From the NCBI RefSeq assembly GCF_013100865.1, contig NW_023260511.1, positions 579,067 through 643,066 on the forward strand: DNA of 64,000 nucleotides. Reading direction: 5' to 3'. How positions within the stretch are numbered: the stretch's first letter is position 1; every line of letters begins with the position of its first letter. Shown one piece after another: positions 21,513 through 33,240 of the stretch. Under the pieces are notes generated by a model. It saw nothing but the letters and a program-made list of their open reading frames with translations, was not told where the DNA came from and made no database searches. The DNA is from Trachemys scripta elegans (lineage: Eukaryota; Chordata; Testudines; Emydidae). Both the position numbers and the translations under genes were made by a program.

Positions 21513-22879
21513 CATATGTGGCAGAAAAGGGCTATTCTGGGAGATGGGCTCAGCTGCTGAGGCCATGTGCAGGAGGGTGACTGAGGAAGCCTAGGTTAGG
21601 TCTTTGTTCCTCCCACACAGCAGCAACCAGACATTGTCAGTGCTGCATTATTGCTGCTGTTTTGGCTGGGCTGTGGGCCCAGCTTTTTAGGATATTTGTG
21701 TTCAGTTATGACATTGGCAGGCTGCCAAAATTTTCCTGAGTAATTCAAGTGAAATAGAGATTTTCAAAAGTCAGCCAAACCTGAACAGAATTTCTTGAGA
21801 CACATAAAAGAGACACATTTCTCTAGCTCCAGGGCTCCCCCTGCTGAATTTCTAAGGTCTGCTGTAAACAGTGGGGGTGTGAATGCTTCTAAAAAAATGT
21901 TGAAAACATATTTTATAAAATTAGGTAACCCAAACATCGGACTCAATACTAGCTCCCCATAAAATTGGGAATGAAGAATTGTGAAACTGAGGTCATATAG
22001 AGAGAGATTTACATTAAAGAGATGAACCCCACAGCATCTTCAGGGGCCTGAAAGAATTATTATTTTTATTCCTCATTTTGGGTCTCTTTCACATATTGGT
22101 TTTGGGTTCATATATGACAAAACATGATGTAAAACAGGACTTTTTCCTTTAGGGTGGACAAGGAGAGCCATGTTTACAATAATGCTAGCTGGTTGTTGTG
22201 GATGTCTCCCTTGACCCACTGATAAACTTGACTGTCCTTGGCCACATTAAGGACAAATTGTTTAATGGTATCCCAGCCAAAGTGAGTTATATTTTCTGAC
22301 ATGATGGTTTCTCTTCTAGACTAGCCCATTCAGAACTTTGCAGTGTGTTCCTTTTGTAAATATTTTTTCTGTCTAGTTAGCTTTGGGCAGCTGCTTGTTT
22401 TGTGTGTTAAGGAGGCTGATAGTTATAATATTATTTTCCTTCAGATTGCAGCTAATTTCCTGTTCATCTCTCTGTGTGCTCTGCCATGCTTCCAGGGTGC
22501 TGAATCGCTTCCATCGGGCCCCCCACCTGGCTTTAATTGGTTCCCGTTCTGGTCTCTTATGTTTTGACTCTGGAATTAGTGCACAGCAAGCTGGTGTGTG
22601 CCACAGTGTGTTAGTCTCCTGTGCGTTAACTGGCTTTGTGGACCCCCAATAAATGCACTAAAATATCTCTAGTGCACTTGATCTACTGCTGTGCTGCTCT
22701 TCCACAGCAGTGCTGGATTCACCCTTACGAGTCACAAGGACTTGTGAGGGCATGTTCCAGGGTTCTTAGTGCTGCCTCAAACTGTGCCACTCTATGAATT
22801 TGTTCACAGTGTATTGTGGGGATGTGCTTTGAGTCCACCAACTGAGAAAAGAAAATTGATTCCTGGATGCGACCTCCAT
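21513..22879. other. No gene recognised
   Basis: AT-rich, unique-looking DNA with short open frames only. No domain or splice pattern was recognised. Confidence 0.45.
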
Positions 22880-23690
22880 TTCAACTGGTGGACAGGCAGG
22901 GGTCCTACTCTGGATGACCTGTTCCAGCTGTTGGCCTTGTTGCAACAACATTTTGGCAACACCAGGCAGTCATGGGTTTGAGATACTACAAATGACATTT
23001 TGACAGTGGCTTGTTGCCCAGAGAAGGTGGCTGCATGCCCTGGTAAGGAAATGGTGCAATCTAAATACAGACATGGAACAGTGGAGATAGCTGATGCAGG
23101 GGTTAATAGCTGTGGATTCTGTATGTGCTAACCAGCAGCTCTGGTACAGGGCCACAAGCTGAGAGTGGTGGAATCACATTTTCATGCATGATGCTCAGAA
23201 GTGAGTCCAAGACTTCTGCATGAGGAAGGACAGTTCCATTCAGCTGTGTGAGGAGTTCCCCCAACCCTCCAGCACTGGGACACGCAGGTCAAGGAGGCCA
23301 TACCAGTGCAGAGGCGGGTTACTGTTGCCATCTGGAAGCTGGCTGCCCCAAACTGCTACAGGTTCATGGCCCATCAGTTTGGTGAAGATTGCTAATGTCC
23401 CCCAAATAATAGTTGGCTTTGAGCAAATGGGCTTCCTGAATTATACTAGGCTCATCAAACATTGTCTTCCCTGCCCATCTCCCCACACCCCCACCTGCCC
23501 AAGGTGCACATGAATATGTAAACCAGAACGGTCCCTATTGGCTCCATTTATAGGGCTTGACTGTGCATAGAGACAGAGGTTCATGGCTACCAATGTGCGA
23601 TGCACTGGCAGAGTACATAATGCCTGGCTACTCCAGAGATCTGCTGTTTTCCGGATTGGACAAAATGGGATTTTATTCCCACTCAATGAT
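22880..23690 (+). pseudogene. Harbinger/PIF-type transposase relic
   Basis: Frame-shifted plus-strand fragments appear in the order expected for a HARBI1-like transposase: a Trp-rich segment (RATSWEWWNHIFMH region, near 23150), FCMRKDSSIQLCEEF (about 23214-23258), VQRRVTVAIWKLAAPNCYRF then MAHQFGE (near 23300-23390), FEQMGFLNYTR (near 23420) and RFMATNVRCTGRVHNAWLL (near 23580-23640). Stops and frameshifts separate the pieces. The relic ends at the LTR that starts at 23699. These transposases cut and paste DNA at short targets; this copy is inactive. Confidence 0.7.
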
Positions 23691-24092
23691 ATGGGTGCTG
23701 TGATTTGCACTTTATCTGATTTCATGAAAATATTCTAATGAGTGTAAATATAATGTAACTGGAATATGCTTCATGCAAAAGGTCTCTTAAAAGGTATCAT
23801 TACAAAGCTTATAATTTATTGAGTGTGGTCATCCAATTTGTATAAATGTATCATTCTTGTATCTGAAACTAGAAATATTAAGTATAACTCTGAGATCCTA
23901 TTGTAATTATGCAAAATGTGGGCCATTCCTGGTAGCTTGGAATCTTGATGGCTCCCATTAACCAGGACAATTGGTTCTAAATGGCTGTTTACTTGTAAGT
24001 CTTCCTGTATACATGTGTGCTGGCAAGTGGGTAATGAAGTCTTACAGTGACATGTGATCATGTCACCTGAACTGGAATCCATCTTTAACCTG

Positions 24093-24490
24093 CAAAAAGA
24101 ACAGGAGTACTTGTGGCACCTTAGAGACGAACAAATTTATTTGAGCATAAGCTTTCGTGGGCTACAGCTCACTTCATCAGATGCATAGAATGGAACATAT
24201 AGTAAGAAGATATATACACAGAGAACATGAAAAGGTGGAAGTTGCCATACCAACTCTAAGAGGCTAATTAATTAAGATGAGCTATTATCAGCAGGAGAAA
24301 AAAAACTTTTGTAGTGATAATCAAGATGGCCCATTCCAGACAGTTGACAAGAAGGTGTGAGGATACTTAACATGGGGAAATAGATTCAATTTGTGTAATG
24401 ACCCAGCCACTCCCAGTCTCTATTCAAGCCCAAGATAATGGTATCTAGTTTGCAAATTAATTCAAGTTCAGCAGTTTCTTCTTGGAGTCT
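24093..24490 (-). mobile_element. 5'-truncated Penelope-like element in LTR copy A
   Basis: Reverse PLE tail of ~400 bp. At 24386-24490 the minus-strand frame keeps the last ~30 codons of the PLE ORF (ETAELELICKLDTIILGLNR, then DWEWLGHYTN and stop), as in the copy ending at 57570. It breaks the LTR precisely where LTR copy B is continuous. Only a short CTG microhomology marks the junctions. Confidence 0.88.
24143..24180 (-). ncRNA. Hammerhead-ribozyme-like core, conserved bases intact
   Basis: On the minus strand: CTGATGA (24174-24180), stem II arms GTGAGC and GCCCAC with loop TGTA (one mismatch), GAAA (24153-24156), then GCTTATGC as a 2-bp stem III with 4-base loop, and TC at the predicted cleavage site. 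All invariant core bases are present. Stem I pairing is not obvious, so activity is uncertain. The motif fits the minimal stem III type reported for Penelope-like elements. Confidence 0.55.
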
Positions 24491-25267
24491 GGTGCTTTTC
24501 CATTTAGAAGGAGGGGTGGGAGCCCAGAGAGGGACAAAGGATTCCTGCCTTATGCAAAAGATAAATAAGGGGGTGAAACAGCACAAAGAGGGCTGCAGTC
24601 ATGAGAAATCCCCTAGTTGCCACCTGAGCTGGAACAAAGACTGTACCAGGGGACAGGATTGGGCCCAGACTAGGAAGCATCCAGTCTGTGAAAGCAGCTT
24701 ATTGAAACATCTCTGAGGGTGAGATTTTATCTGTATTCAGATTTCTACTGTATTAGTCTTAGACTTGTGTGTTTTATTTTATTTCGCTTGGTAATTCACT
24801 TTGTTCTGTCTCTTATTACTTGGAACCACTTAAATCCTACTTTTTGTATTTAATAAAATCACTTTTTACTTATTAAGTAACCCAGAGTATGTATTAATAC
24901 CTGGGGGTGGGGAGGCAGCTGTGCATATCTCTCTATCAGTGTTATAGAGGTCAAACAATTTATGAGTTTACCCTGTATAAGCTTTATACAGGGTAAAACA
25001 GATTTATTTGGGGTTTGGACCCCATTGGGAGCTGGGTATCTGAGTGCTGGAGACAGGAACACTTCTTAAGCTGTTTTCAGTTGAGCCTGCTGCTTTTGGA
25101 GGATGTGGTTTTGGAGACCTGGTTCTGTGTTTGTAGCAGGCTAGCATCTGGCTCAAAACCAGGCAGGGCACTGAAGTCCCAAGCTGGCAGGGAAAATGGG
25201 CTCAGAGGCAGTCTGAGCACATCAGGTGGTAGCTCCCAAGGGGGGTTCTCTGATCCAACCCATCACA

Positions 25268-26065
25268 GATGCCAAAGGAGATGACTGTGTAGCTGTTATT
25301 TAGGGTAACTCAGCCTATCCTCTAGTACCCTGGCTCACAAAGCCTACCCTGACTAAATTCACAGCTTCTCTATCACTTTGAGAATATTTACATTCTACAG
25401 AGGTGAGAGATCTAGAAGCAAATGCAATAGGTCTTCCATTGTGATATTCCAACACATTTGAAATCACTGCTCCTATCTATATAGGGAAGCATAGTAAGCA
25501 TCAAAGAGGCATGATAGTGTGTAGGGACCCTTTAGGAGGATACAACTTCTTGGTCCCATCCCACATAGTGTGTGGGCCAGCACCATTCCTGTCCAACATT
25601 TCATGTGGAGGATGTAACTCTGTGTTAGGCAAGAACCTATGGTAATTGTGGCAGGCTGAAAATTTCCTGTAATATCCAGAATGAACTTTATCAAATTAAC
25701 ATGAACATTGTTGAATGAAATTTTTTATCTCTGCAATTCATTGCAATAACAATGCCAATATTTATACAGTATTCTGGGATTATGTGGAATTTCAAAGGAC
25801 TTTCTGGAACAGTGCGTGTGAAGTGGATTTCCTAGGAAATCCCTTGGAGTGCTGGAAATACACATTTTCCCCTCTGAGGCCAGCCATTGAAGCCACCCCA
25901 CTGGGGAGGTGTGCATAGACTAGTTCAAACCAGATGTCCAGGGACCAACAGACAAAGAAATTTTTTTGGATAAATAACCTGTTTAGACTGGGTACTTTTC
26001 CCCTGATCCTGAACATGGACAGGACCTCTAGCCCACTGACTGCCTCAATCTTTAAGAAAGGATTG
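25268..26065. other. No gene recognised
   Basis: AT-rich DNA between two solo LTRs. Short open frames only, no recognised family. Confidence 0.45.
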
Positions 26066-26497
26066 TGAAGGTATGCTTGTGTTCATTTTGGATAAAATGT
26101 GGTTTGCAGGGTGCTTATGCATAAGGAAGCATGCTGTGGCTCACCACCCTAGGAACATTCTAGAGAAGGCCAAGGGGAACGGTGTGAGCTCAGCATGTGG
26201 AGTGGAGAAGTATAAGCATGTGATGAGCAAATCCTTAAATATGATTGGTTAGAGGTTTGTGTTATGTAACTTGTAACTTGTTATGTAAGTGCCAAGTGCT
26301 ATAAAATAGCAATGGGAGGGGCTCCATGCTGGAGGGACTCTGCCTGATTTCTGTAGCAGGGGCTCTCCCTTTGTGCACATTGAATAAAGCCTTGTTGAAT
26401 TTAATCGAATCGCGTCGAATTGAATTGCATCATATCGAATCAAAGTCCCTTGATTCTGCCCAGCATCTGTCTCATTGGGAACCACAAAATCCCAACA
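26066..26497 (+). mobile_element. Short solo LTR (TSD ATTG)
   Basis: A 432-bp TG...CA segment flanked by ATTG at 26062-26065 and 26498-26501. It has LTR-like signals in order: TATAAAA at 26300-26306 and AATAAA at 26393-26398, then a region rich in TCGAAT motifs and an AACCACAAAATCCCAACA end. The flanking duplication is only 4 bp, so boundaries are likely rather than certain. Confidence 0.65.
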
Positions 26498-28104
26498 ATT
26501 GAAAGGACTTGGAATAATGCAGCGACATAAGACTGAGGGGCTGAAGCTGTGATGAACTTGTTACCACAACGGAATCCACTTGGGTGAGGGTTTGAAGGAT
26601 CGCTACTGCCAGAATCCATGCTGGAATTGAGGTTGAACGCTGATAAGCTTATTAGCACGTGTGTAAGTTATTTTATTGTTTTTAATGTGTTTTCTCTGTA
26701 ACACTTTTTATATTAAGGATAAAGGAGGCTTGTATACAACGTGCTGTGTGATACCTTATAACTGTGGCAGTTACACCCTATAGCTGTTTCAGAAAAGAAA
26801 GAAAGCAGGTGTTCCTGGGCCATCTCTCTATCCTGGGAAATACACAGGGAAGGCAGGGAACTGTGCAGCTTGGAAATAACCTGGTGAGAAGGGACAGAGA
26901 GACGTGGATAGGCAGCTGGAAGCCTGAGATTGGGTGCCTTTGCTGGGCTGCTGAGGGGAAATACAGGTGCATTTGTCCTGCCTGTGACAATCATAACTGT
27001 CCATCCCCACAAAGGGCCACAATTATAACACATGTTGTGCTTCAGGTGCCACAAGGACAGCTTCCACTGTGTGCTGTGATTAACACAAACCATCTCTATC
27101 AATGGTGTGCCTGCCGTACGCAAATGAATCTATAAATACCATATTTCGCCTTGTTTGCTCTAAAGCCCACAGTCAGACAGCCTCACGGGTACCTTGGGAG
27201 GTGTCCATGGTGTTCTTAATCACCAGCTTCCATGCCCAACTAACACCAGTGCCTTTACTATCTAGTCATTTATTGTCTTCTAAACTAAAGAATCATAGAG
27301 ATGTTATAACATTCTCAGTGGGCACCATGTTGTCACCTGCATGCTGATGCATCCGAAATCCTCTGGAATAGTGCCCTTGTGTTGTAATCATTGTGCATTG
27401 TTCACGGACCTCCATATTACTGCATGAGCCTCAGTTTGTTGCAGTTTCTACTGTTCCTTAAACCAACAGTCAGTTGCACTGTGAGACTCTTTTCCAAAAG
27501 AAAGCACCCAGACTTTGTGTTAACACTGTCCATGTTGTGTTTCCACTCTACTGCCAGTTTGTTTATTGCGCAGATCACATGATGTGGTTGCAGCTCCATG
27601 GCATCTTCAGTAGCAGTTTCCATTGATACAGCAAGTTCTAGCACAAGCTGTAGGGTCCAATCAGCCTCAGTCAATAATTTGTTTTGGATTCCTTCATTTT
27701 CCTTATTACACAATTACATAATTTAAATTCTCCTGAAACTGGCCATATTCTGTTAATATCCTTAAATCAGCCACAGATTCATGGATTGTTTCATTTTCTT
27801 TTTTATTTCATTTATAAAATCAGAAACGCTCTGCAATCGCCAGTGGCTTTGGCAAGAGGTGATTTTGGAGAATTTCCACAATCTCAGCAAATGCTCTGTC
27901 TGCTGCTTCAACAGGAGCTGTCAGAGTACCCGGCATGTTGTAGGCTTTAGTTCTCATTACACTCAGTAAAACTGACACTTTTTGTTCAAAACTGATACCA
28001 TTAGCTATCATAATGTGTTCCTGTCTCTCATCACAGCTCAATGGAGGGCCGTCCCACCTATCAAACAAAGCAATTTTCCCCAAACAGCCAGACTTTTATA
28101 AACC
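26498..28104. other. No gene recognised
   Basis: Contains overlapping short open frames on both strands (such as 26713-27123 and 27417-27713), with no recognised domain. A minus-strand stretch at 27820-28083 could be an old retroelement fragment but is too short to assign. Confidence 0.4.
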
Positions 28105-28129
28105 TTTTTTTTTTTTTTTTTTTTTTTTT
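28105..28129. repeat. Poly-T run, 25 bases
   Basis: A pure run of 25 T. It could be the poly-A tail of a reverse retrocopy, but no transcript-like sequence was recognised beside it. Confidence 0.8.
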
Positions 28130-29213
28130 GGAATGATCAGTTTTCTCACGGTCCAAGTGGCTGCAGTTTCCTTTTAGTTTTGGACTCTGCAGTTATTCTC
28201 TGTTCCACTGTACTCTGGGATTGGGCTTCCCTCCTGTTTACCAATCATTATGTCATCTGCTCTTTACAAAGCCAAAACAATATGAAGAAACAACACAGGC
28301 TCCAAATATTTCAAAGGAACAAATTTATTCCAAAGAAATGAGTTTTCCAAATATACACAAGCTTGCATGGCCTAGGTCCATACATATTGCTGCACTGACT
28401 GGTTTCCGTCAGTTTCCAATTCAGAGACTAAGGTGAACACACAAAGAGAGAGCTCATAGATGATTTAAAGGGATATTACTCTATATACTACACAACTGCA
28501 AAATAAAAATACATAGAATTTTAAAAGGCTTTTGGTCATCATTGGTCACAGTTTCCTGAAAGGAAAGCAGGCAATCTGAGATGGGACTGACGGGTGGTAA
28601 GTGGATGATATGACCAGGTTACTATAGTCAGATGCCCGTGTAAGAGTTGAAGACTCATGAGATTCCACGCTGAGACAGGTAAGGTCAAGAGACCTCAGGG
28701 TGGGAGCTCTCAGAGGGACTAGAAAGGATCCGTGGTTCATCTGCCTTGTAACTATAACAGTAAATCTTGTGTGGCTGTGTAGAGAGATGGGAATTATTTT
28801 ATATTCCCTTACCTTGCTTGTGGTACACAGCCCAGTGACAAGCCATTAATTTGTTATGCTATACATTTGGTGATGGTGTGTCTCTGAGATAAAGATGACT
28901 GTGTGAGGCAGGATGGGTTTTTTTCCCATTAATATCCACCCTGCAGCTCCCACTGTGACAGTTATTCTCGGGTTTTCTAAGAAGCTCTTCATGCTGGGTA
29001 AAGGGCAGCTGAGCTCTTGAAAATATTGAAATCTTGAAAACCTAAGGTTCGTACTGATTTCTCTTGAAGATCTGCAACATGAAGATCTCTTTTCCTTAAC
29101 AGCCTAGTCAAATAATAATATTTGTCAGAAGTGACAAACGAGATCATTTGTGGTTGAAAGCAAGTAATTAAATGGCAGCTCACAAAGTACAGAGTAAAAA
29201 CTACAGTTCAAAT
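28130..29213. other. No gene recognised; 3' flank of butyrophilin-like gene
   Basis: Lies downstream (minus strand) of the B30.2 exon and its polyadenylation signal. No repeat or gene recognised. Confidence 0.45.
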
Positions 29214-29219
29214 TTTATT
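29214..29219 (-). terminator. Polyadenylation signal AATAAA
   Basis: Minus-strand AATAAA about 170 bases after the TGA of the B30.2 exon, a suitable place for the 3' end of the transcript. Confidence 0.6.
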
Positions 29220-29386
29220 GGAATGAAATTTGATGCTATAGGTTCATAACCATAAATTGAGTAACAGTGCTGTTTTAGAGATGGCACAATGGATAATATA
29301 GAGACAAAGTGTAATTTGAATTCATTGATGGGAAAGTTGATTTCATAGATACAATGGGATAAGTGAGTGGCAGTGCCACATTAAGC

Positions 29387-29916
29387 TCATTCATCTTCTC
29401 TTATAGGACAAATTCTCATTGCTGTTTCTTTGTGGGAATTTTTAAAGAATGGATACACCTCTCCTGAGAATGAACAATCATAAAATGTGAACAACACAGA
29501 CATGTCAGTTACATTGAAAAAGGTCACCTGCTTCTCTTGGTAACTAAGGTAAATTCCAATTTTCTTGGGCTTTTTCTGCACCATGACCCGGGTCCATGGA
29601 TCTGTTTTTGCCCAATAATCTCTCCCACTGAAACCCAGAGCCCAGAATCCATCTTTAGGGGACAGGGAAAGTTTTCCTTTTCTCTCTATGGATTTTCTGG
29701 CCACTCCCAGGTCCCAGTCAGAGCTGCTCACAACATCCACCTCCCAGTAGTGCTTTCCAGAGGAGAATCCTTCAGAGGCCAACACACAGACAGTTGAATC
29801 GAACCTCTCTGGATTTGGTGGAACTTTCTGAGGTTGGGCTTCGTGTTTTAAACTCTTATGATCCCCAGCAATTGAGAGGTTGGGGTGGGCTGTGCCTGCA
29901 TCAAGAGTGATGTTAT
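29387..29916 (-). CDS. PRY-SPRY (B30.2) terminal exon of butyrophilin-like gene
   Basis: 530 nt, acceptor CTCTCTTTGCAG before 29916, entering in phase 1 and ending at TGA (29387-29389). The peptide (~175 aa) starts DNITLDAGTAHPNL, a PRY motif with LDA in place of the usual LDP. SPRY landmarks follow in order: SEGFSSGKHYWEVDV, WDLGVARKSI, DGFWALGF, KKIGIYLSYQEKQVTFFN, MSVLFTFYD and VYPFF. The length is normal for a B30.2 domain and there is no stop, so it looks under constraint or only recently released. B30.2 domains bind ligands on the cytoplasmic side in butyrophilins and TRIM proteins. A TRIM-like gene is an alternative, but the upstream Ig and membrane exons favour butyrophilin. Confidence 0.85.
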
Positions 29917-30154
29917 CTGCAAAGAGAGATTTGGATTCAAGAAAACTTTGTCTCATGAAAGCATAAACTGAAACTTGGGAGATATGGCTTTTGTGCCAAT
30001 TCCTCCTGTCCTTAGTCAGGCAAAACTCCGATTGAGATCGGGTTTTGTTCCATTCTGGCAATGTGGTTAGTGACATATTTAAATATGTGATATTTGATTG
30101 AACTGTACTGAGAAATGGGAGGGGTCCTGAAATGTTTATCTTATTGCTACTCAA

Positions 30155-31344
30155 ATGTATTGTGCCAGATTCTGATATAAGTTATACTGGTAGAAAGAAC
30201 AGAATGAGTAAGGCCTGAGAGGAAATGGAGTAAAGCTCCAGTTGTTATCTCCATGATAGCAATATGTTCTGTTTCTAAGGTTTTTTTAATTATGAGGATG
30301 ATTTCTGATTACCAGGATAGGTGTGTATTCTGTTACCTGCATACTTGTAAGTCCTTTTCCAATCTGAAATGAAAGTGAGAAACAACAGACATTGAATTCA
30401 AAAGAGCATCTATTACCTATTTTCCTCCTTTTGGCAGCAGAAATATCCCAGGTTGATGATAACTATCAAAGGTAATATCTTTTATTGGACCAACTTCACC
30501 CACCTCATCTCTCTAATATTCTGGTACCGACATTGCTATAACTACACTGCAGATAACTGAGATCGTCAGACACAATACAGAGTGACGCACTTGTATAGAA
30601 AAGGGAAAGTAAAGCACATTAATGGTACACACACTGTGGTTATTTTACACTTTTGGGACCCATATGTGGCTCTCATGGAGTCACCAGGTCTGTTCCATCC
30701 TTCACTCATACCTCAATCTCAAGCAGAGGCAGCAGACCACAAGAAAATATGTGTGGTGATGCTGGGAATGTGGGGAACAGCATTGTCTCTACCTGGACCA
30801 GCTGTCTTCCCTGCTATGAGAGAGAGGAAAATGGGCTACAGCAGCAAGGGAGATAGGAGGAGAGGAATACAAGAGAAAGCCCTGCTCCCTCCAAGTAACC
30901 TAGAGGGGAGTATGTTAAGAGTTGTGAGGGAGGAGAATGGATAAGATAGAAAAATATCATTGCACAAAGATAACCAAGGTAATCAGATGTATGTGTGATG
31001 ATGTTGTACCTGTACTTACTGATATTTCAACTGGGTGACACCGTTCAAAGTCAAATTAACTCAGACCTGCCAGCTCTGTGGGATTTCAGATGACCTCTAA
31101 TTTGCCAGGTCTATGGGATTTCCCCATAATCCACCAGTTTTCAGATGTTTCTATATGGTAACCCCACTCTGACTGGCTACCTGCCCAACTCCTTTGGCTT
31201 ACAGCCCATCAGAGCATCTGCACATACTGACAGACAACCTCTTTCCTCAGCAAATGAAGAAGGCTTCTGTGTTCCCATCTCACTGTACGAAAAAGGCGGG
31301 AGTGCTCCTGAAGTCCTCAGCCCTTTTATTACTATGCCTGCAAG
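30155..31344. other. Intronic DNA with a repeat tail
   Basis: 30455-30552 carries the same interspersed tail as 21434-21512. The rest has no recognised exon; the open frame at 30582-30944 has no domain. Confidence 0.5.
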
Positions 31345-32029
31345 GAAGGCACCAATCCATGTGGTCTCTGCTACTCCTATCCTCTCTCTATCTCCATCAA
31401 GGCCCTTAGGTCAGGAGTGGAAGTGAAGAGATTCCCTCTCTACCAGCCCCCAAAGAAATATAGGTGCACCTCTCAGGCATGGCCAGTGTGAGAGGGATTG
31501 GACGGGATCCCACACTCTTCAAGCTTTGCAGGAGTGTGTGTCTTACCCTCCCCAGACCTCAGGGGGCCAGGAGAGTGGTGGTGGAGAAGATACAATTGAT
31601 ATACCAAAAAAATCAGCAAGGGTAATAGAATATTTCAAATTTTGAGTGTGGGACACCCATACACAGTCACTATCTCACAGGACATGTTCCTACTGCCATT
31701 ATTGACATCAATGGCAAATTCCAAGTCACATATTTAGAGACACATTGTCAAGGCCTAACTCCCTCTATATTCACAGACATGTAAGGACTTATTTGGGGTG
31801 AAATTCATCCCTGCACAGCAAGCAAGTGCTAGGATTCTGCAGCACAAGATACTCAGATGCTCCCTATTTTGAAGGGATGTGTGGGATATAAGTGACACAT
31901 GACCCATTGCATAGGAGAGACTTTCACCAAATGGGAGCAGGAATTGATCTGCAACATTCATCTCTCCATCCTAGCAAATTTTAATAAAATAATATTTAAC
32001 AACAACAAAGATCCTTTAGTTCCCTTATT

Positions 32030-32245
32030 CCATTAATGGCTATTAGCCAGGATGGGTAAACAATGGTGTCCCTAGACTCTGTTTGTCAGAGGGTGGAGAT
32101 GGATGGCAGGAGAGAGATCACTTGATCATTGCCTGTTAGTTCCACTCCCTCTGGGGCACCTGGCTTTGGCCACTGTCGGTAGACAGGATACTAGGCTAGA
32201 TGGACCTTTGGTCTGACCCGGTACGGCAGTTCTTATGTTCTAACG
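32030..32245 (+). mobile_element. CR1 3'-end insertion in module copy 1
   Basis: About 210 bp ending GGTCTGACCCGGTACGGCAG then TTCTTATGTTCT, the 3' end of a CR1 subfamily. It is absent at the matching place in module copy 2 (about 38803), so it arrived after the duplication or was lost from copy 2. Confidence 0.75.
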
Positions 32246-32329
32246 GTGAGAACTTCATTTCTATTTGTATCACTGTTCCACCATGGAATTGAATTAAATT
32301 TTACATTCAAAGAATCAACACACACTTAC

Positions 32330-32350
32330 TCAGTTCTCTGTGGAGTTCAT
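32330..32350 (-). CDS. 21-nt heptad exon (DELHREL), copy 1
   Basis: Acceptor CTTTGTAG, donor GTAAGTGTG, phase 1 on both sides. Encodes about DELHREL, a heptad of the kind found between the membrane and B30.2 exons of butyrophilins. Its paralogue is at 38898-38918. Confidence 0.6.
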   Translation of the reverse strand: MNSTEN

Positions 32351-32574
32351 CTACAAAGAAAAAAAAATTAATGCACACACCTTGTGAATTTCAGTTGGGC
32401 TAACTAGCAGATATTACGCCTCTCCCAAAAAGCTTCTAATTTGATACCTCACAGCAATTATGTTGCAAGAGTCCAAACCATACTCATCCCCCTACTGTAA
32501 AACACGTTGATAAATCCTGTCACCGCAATAAAGGAAATTCGGAATATTTTCACTGCTTTAGAGATGCTACTCAC

Positions 32575-32583
32575 TGCCTTTTT
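32575..32583 (-). CDS. Possible 9-nt micro-exon, copy 1
   Basis: Acceptor GGACTCCAG and donor GTGAGT bracket nine bases, conserved in position with AAAGAAGCA at 39153-39161. Phase-compatible, but very short, so tentative. Confidence 0.35.
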
Positions 32584-32786
32584 CTGGAGTCCAAAAACAA
32601 GACATGAGATTAATTAAAAGATTATTAGGGGAAAAATAGTTTTGCTCCCAAACTTCTAACAGTGAGCCATGCACAGCTCTTTATAATGTTTTACTAGTAT
32701 AGTCAGTTTAATAGAACTCTATTGAAGAAGAACCAATACAAAGTTACTTTTTGCTGCTTTGGTAGTCATCTTTTCTTGCACTCATT

Positions 32787-32809
32787 TGTGTGTGTGTGTG
32801 TGTGTGTGT
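32787..32809. repeat. TG microsatellite
   Basis: A 23-bp (TG)n tract. The matching site in the second module (about 39368) has only a few TG units, so this tract expanded after duplication. Confidence 0.9.
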
Positions 32810-33219
32810 AATGGGTTAACAAATACACACAAATATTACATTCTAACCACTTCCGAAGCCTTCAATATGAAACACCCCACATATTACACTGTCACACACT
32901 CCCAACTGCTATCCCCATGCTCAGTATCCAACCAGACTCATCTGCCAGCCATCAAGGGCCTCTGAATAAACCTCACCCCATGAAGAGAAAATCCCAAACC
33001 TTCTCTCAGCATGAGTCTCTCAGGAAACGCTACAGACTCCTTGTCTTCTCATGGAGACTGTTCTCACAACCCATCACTCCCATCTGCTAATCTCTTTTCA
33101 TCAACACACTGACAATCATCAATCTCTCTTGTATTCACAGTTCTTATCCCCCAAAACATCTCCCTCAAATATTACACAACCAGACATCCTCCAAGCAACA
33201 GAAGTCAATGGAAATGAAC

Positions 33220-33240
33220 CTTTTTGATTCTGGAGACTTC
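33220..33240 (-). CDS. 21-nt heptad exon (RSLQNQK)
   Basis: Acceptor GTTTTTCAG, weak donor GTTCAT, phase 1 on both sides, giving about RSLQNQK. The corresponding position in the second module is not preserved. Confidence 0.45.

Larger units (their letters stand above)
23699..25267 (+). mobile_element. Solo LTR (copy A) with PLE inside
   Basis: Begins TGTGATTTGCAC, ends CCATCACA, and aligns along its whole length with the LTR at 36986-38124. It is flanked by GGTGC (23694-23698) and GATGC (25268-25272), a 5-bp target duplication with one change. AATAAA lies at 24852-24857. Removing the PLE insertion leaves about 1.17 kb. No internal retroviral genes are attached. Confidence 0.8.
31345..33180. 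repeat. Duplicated intronic module of butyrophilin-like gene, copy 1
   Basis: Matches 38125-39722 over ~1.6 kb, including the 21-nt and 9-nt exons. This copy has gained a CR1 3'-end insertion (32030-32245) and a longer TG microsatellite. A third, partial copy is at 39723-39985. Confidence 0.88.

Noticed and set aside
28105..28129. Processed pseudogene tail
   Set aside because: The poly-T run has no recognisable transcript-derived sequence next to it.
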